Origin: Prevotella sp.
Lineage (GTDB): Bacteria; Bacteroidota; Bacteroidia; Bacteroidales; Bacteroidaceae
Assembly (NCBI GenBank): GCA_017442765.1
Contig: JAFRZC010000165.1
Location: 1-5,810 of the forward strand
Length of the DNA: 5,810 nucleotides
Direction of reading: 5' to 3'
Shown here: one piece after another, positions 4,322-5,810 of the stretch
Layout: the number at the start of each line of letters is the position of its first letter
Position numbering within the stretch: the first letter of the stretch is position 1
Program-made: the position numbers and the translations under genes
The notes under the pieces: model-generated
What the model saw: the letters and a program-made list of their open reading frames with translations, nothing else
Told to the model about the DNA's origin: nothing
Database searches by the model: none

Positions 4322-5757
4322 TGAATTATTGCAAGAAAATACTGCTGTTAGTATTCATTGTCTTCACCACGATGCCCACGCTGGCGCAGAACACCGACCG
4401 GTTGGACTTCGTGGTGCGTCATATCACGCGCAAGGCAGCCGTCAGACATGCTTCGCTGTCGGTATGTGTTCACAACATAAATAAAGACAGCACCATATAT
4501 ACACGCAACGAGGATTTGGCGATGCTTCCTGGAGCAGTCAACAAACTGTTCACCACTGCTGCCGCCTACAGCCGACTGGGACCCAGGTTCACGTTTGAGA
4601 CCTACCTCTACTACTCTGGCAGCATCGACCGTCAGGGCACGCTCAACGGCGACATCATCGTGGCAGGCTCGGGCGATCCCTTCTTCTGCTCCGACCGCTT
4701 CACCTATACCGACTCTACTTTCTACCGTCTCACCAACGCCATACGCAAGCTGGGAATCCGCCGGATTGATGGACACATATATGCCGACACTTCGCTTTTC
4801 GAGGACGAGATGATACACCCCAGCTGGCAGTGGTCGGACATCGGCAATGGCTATGGCAGCGGTGCCTGCGGCCTCAACTATAACGAGAACTCGGTGGACA
4901 TCCATTTCAAGGCCGGCCGACGAGTAGGCGACCCGGCACAAATCACCAGCACCAACCACTCGCTCACGTTCGTCAACCACGTGGTCACCGGCCCGCGCGA
5001 CACAGTATTCAACATCTGCTTCTACGGCTCGCCCTACGGCAACAGCCGCATCTGCCGGGGCATGATACCGCTGGGCACCGCCGACACGCATTTCCGCGCC
5101 TCGATGCCGCATCCGGCATATACGATGGCGAAGGACTTCACCCAATATCTCCGCAGCCATGGGGTGACGGTGACAGGCGACCCCTCGGAGAATTTTGTCA
5201 TGCCCAAACAGTATAAGAAGGTGTGCATCGACACCTCGTTCGACCTGTTCACCATTACCGCGCTCACTATGCAGACTACCAGCAATATAGCTGCGGAAAG
5301 CCTCTTTAAGATGCTGGGGTATCTGCGCGACGGACATGGCGGCTATGATTCGGGGCGCAAGTTTATGTATGATTATATCAACGAACTGGACCTCAACCCG
5401 GCGGGGGTGCGCATCGTAGATGGGAGTGGCATCTCGCGCGAGAACCGCATCACGGCCTACTTCGTGGCCCAATTCCTCGACGTGGTGGCTCGGCAGCCTT
5501 TTTTCTGGGATTTTGTCGGCACCCTTGGCATCAGCCGCAAGATGCCCGAATACTCGATAATACCCGATGTACCAGAAGGTTGCTCGCTGAAGATTAAGAC
5601 CGGCACCATGTCGGGCGTTCGCAACTGCGTGGGCTATTTTACCAATGAGGACGACGAGATGTTCAGCTTTGCCATCCTCTGCAACGATTATGACGGCGAC
5701 GACGACACGATGAACGGCCTGATACGCGATGTGCTGGATGAGATTATTAAATTATAG
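4321..5757 (+). CDS. PBP4/DacB-family D-Ala-D-Ala carboxypeptidase-like protein with substituted catalytic residues
   Basis: This 478-residue exported protein belongs to the peptidase S13 (DacB/PBP4) family, which in active form trims and cleaves peptidoglycan cross-links in the periplasm. Residues 1-22 form a signal peptide (Lys5-Lys6, hydrophobic core, TLA-Q). Family landmarks in order are MLPGAVNKLFTTAAA (68-82), the inserted domain (about 110-270) with GDIIVAGSGDP (110-120), TSNIAAESL (320-328), VDGSGISRENRIT (366-378) and KTGTMSGV (426-433). The SxxK nucleophile position aligns to Ala72 (codon GCA, 4534-4536) with Lys75 kept. The first residue of SxN is Thr320 (ACC), giving T-S-N. KTG is intact. 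The frame is uninterrupted and the length normal, so this is not an obvious pseudogene. It may be a non-catalytic cell-wall-binding protein. It starts one base inside the engB stop, suggesting coupled translation. Family assignment is sure; loss of activity is inferred. Confidence 0.9.
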   Translation: MNYCKKILLLVFIVFTTMPTLAQNTDRLDFVVRHITRKAAVRHASLSVCVHNINKDSTIYTRNEDLAMLPGAVNKLFTTAAAYSRLGPRFTFETYLYYSGSIDRQGTLNGDIIVAGSGDPFFCSDRFTYTDSTFYRLTNAIRKLGIRRIDGHIYADTSLFEDEMIHPSWQWSDIGNGYGSGACGLNYNENSVDIHFKAGRRVGDPAQITSTNHSLTFVNHVVTGPRDTVFNICFYGSPYGNSRICRGMIPLGTADTHFRASMPHPAYTMAKDFTQYLRSHGVTVTGDPSENFVMPKQYKKVCIDTSFDLFTITALTMQTTSNIAAESLFKMLGYLRDGHGGYDSGRKFMYDYINELDLNPAGVRIVDGSGISRENRITAYFVAQFLDVVARQPFFWDFVGTLGISRKMPEYSIIPDVPEGCSLKIKTGTMSGVRNCVGYFTNEDDEMFSFAILCNDYDGDDDTMNGLIRDVLDEIIKL

Positions 5758-5796
5758 AAGATATAGAAGCTATAGAAACTATAGGTACTATAAATA
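5752..5796. repeat. 9-bp tandem repeat, five units (CTATAGAAR type)
   Basis: Five 9-mers read TTATAGAAG, ATATAGAAG, CTATAGAAA, CTATAGGTA and CTATAAATA, becoming less alike to the right. The first unit includes the end of the Leu codon and the TAG stop of the PBP4-like gene. No terminator is seen before the window ends, although the final GCGGGCCC could be the start of a hairpin that continues outside. Confidence 0.75.
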
Positions 5797-5810
5797 ATAA
5801 AAGCGGGCCC

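Noticed and set aside
4348..5472. Long minus-strand ORF of 374 residues
   Set aside because: Antisense shadow of the PBP4-like gene; high-GC third positions of the real gene keep the opposite frame open, and the translation has no recognisable domain.

Overview
The window looks like a chromosomal segment of a member of the Bacteroidales, with Prevotella/Bacteroides-type features. Two promoters carry the Bacteroidetes -7 box TAnnTTTG, one of them with a TTTG box exactly 19 bp upstream. The CRISPR repeat and tracrRNA resemble those of Bacteroidetes type II-C systems. The lipid acyltransferase pair and the other proteins also read as Bacteroidales sequences. The genus is inferred; there is no rRNA here to fix it.

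Left part (1-880). The window opens inside the end of a type II CRISPR array: three repeats with a 77-bp period, the last one degenerate. It is followed by a tracrRNA on the minus strand with its own promoter, a 19-nt perfect anti-repeat and a terminator hairpin with a T run. No cas gene is inside the window; they are presumably to the left. The tracrRNA and its promoter lie within the 3' end of a minus-strand membrane-protein reading frame that is split over two frames and is probably a decaying gene. Next comes a plus-strand control region with a good sigma-54-type -24/-12 element and two ATTTTGTCA motifs spaced 42 bp apart.

Middle (881-1611). That region probably drives a small heat-shock protein gene (Hsp20/alpha-crystallin), which ends at a strong intrinsic terminator. 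The roughly 240-bp gap after the terminator contains two different 8-bp tandem repeats, a small hairpin and a 16-bp direct repeat, then a TATCTTTG promoter and a 13-bp palindrome.

Right part (1612-5757). Four closely packed co-directional genes probably form one operon. They are a PlsC-like O-acyltransferase and a hemolysin/GNAT-type N-acyltransferase (together a likely glycine-lipid pathway, GlsA and GlsB), the ribosome-assembly GTPase EngB (YihA/YsxC), and a PBP4/DacB-family protein. The last overlaps engB by one base. The PBP4-like protein has alanine where the SxxK nucleophile serine should be and threonine for the first residue of SxN, while KTG is intact, so it may be a pseudoenzyme. 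The operon would join amino-acid-containing membrane lipid synthesis, 50S assembly and a cell-wall protein. The window closes with a 9-bp tandem repeat that begins inside the last codons of the PBP4-like gene.

Points most worth a second look are the substituted catalytic residues of the PBP4-like protein, the compact array-tracrRNA module overlapping a broken membrane gene, and the putative sigma-54 control of hsp20.
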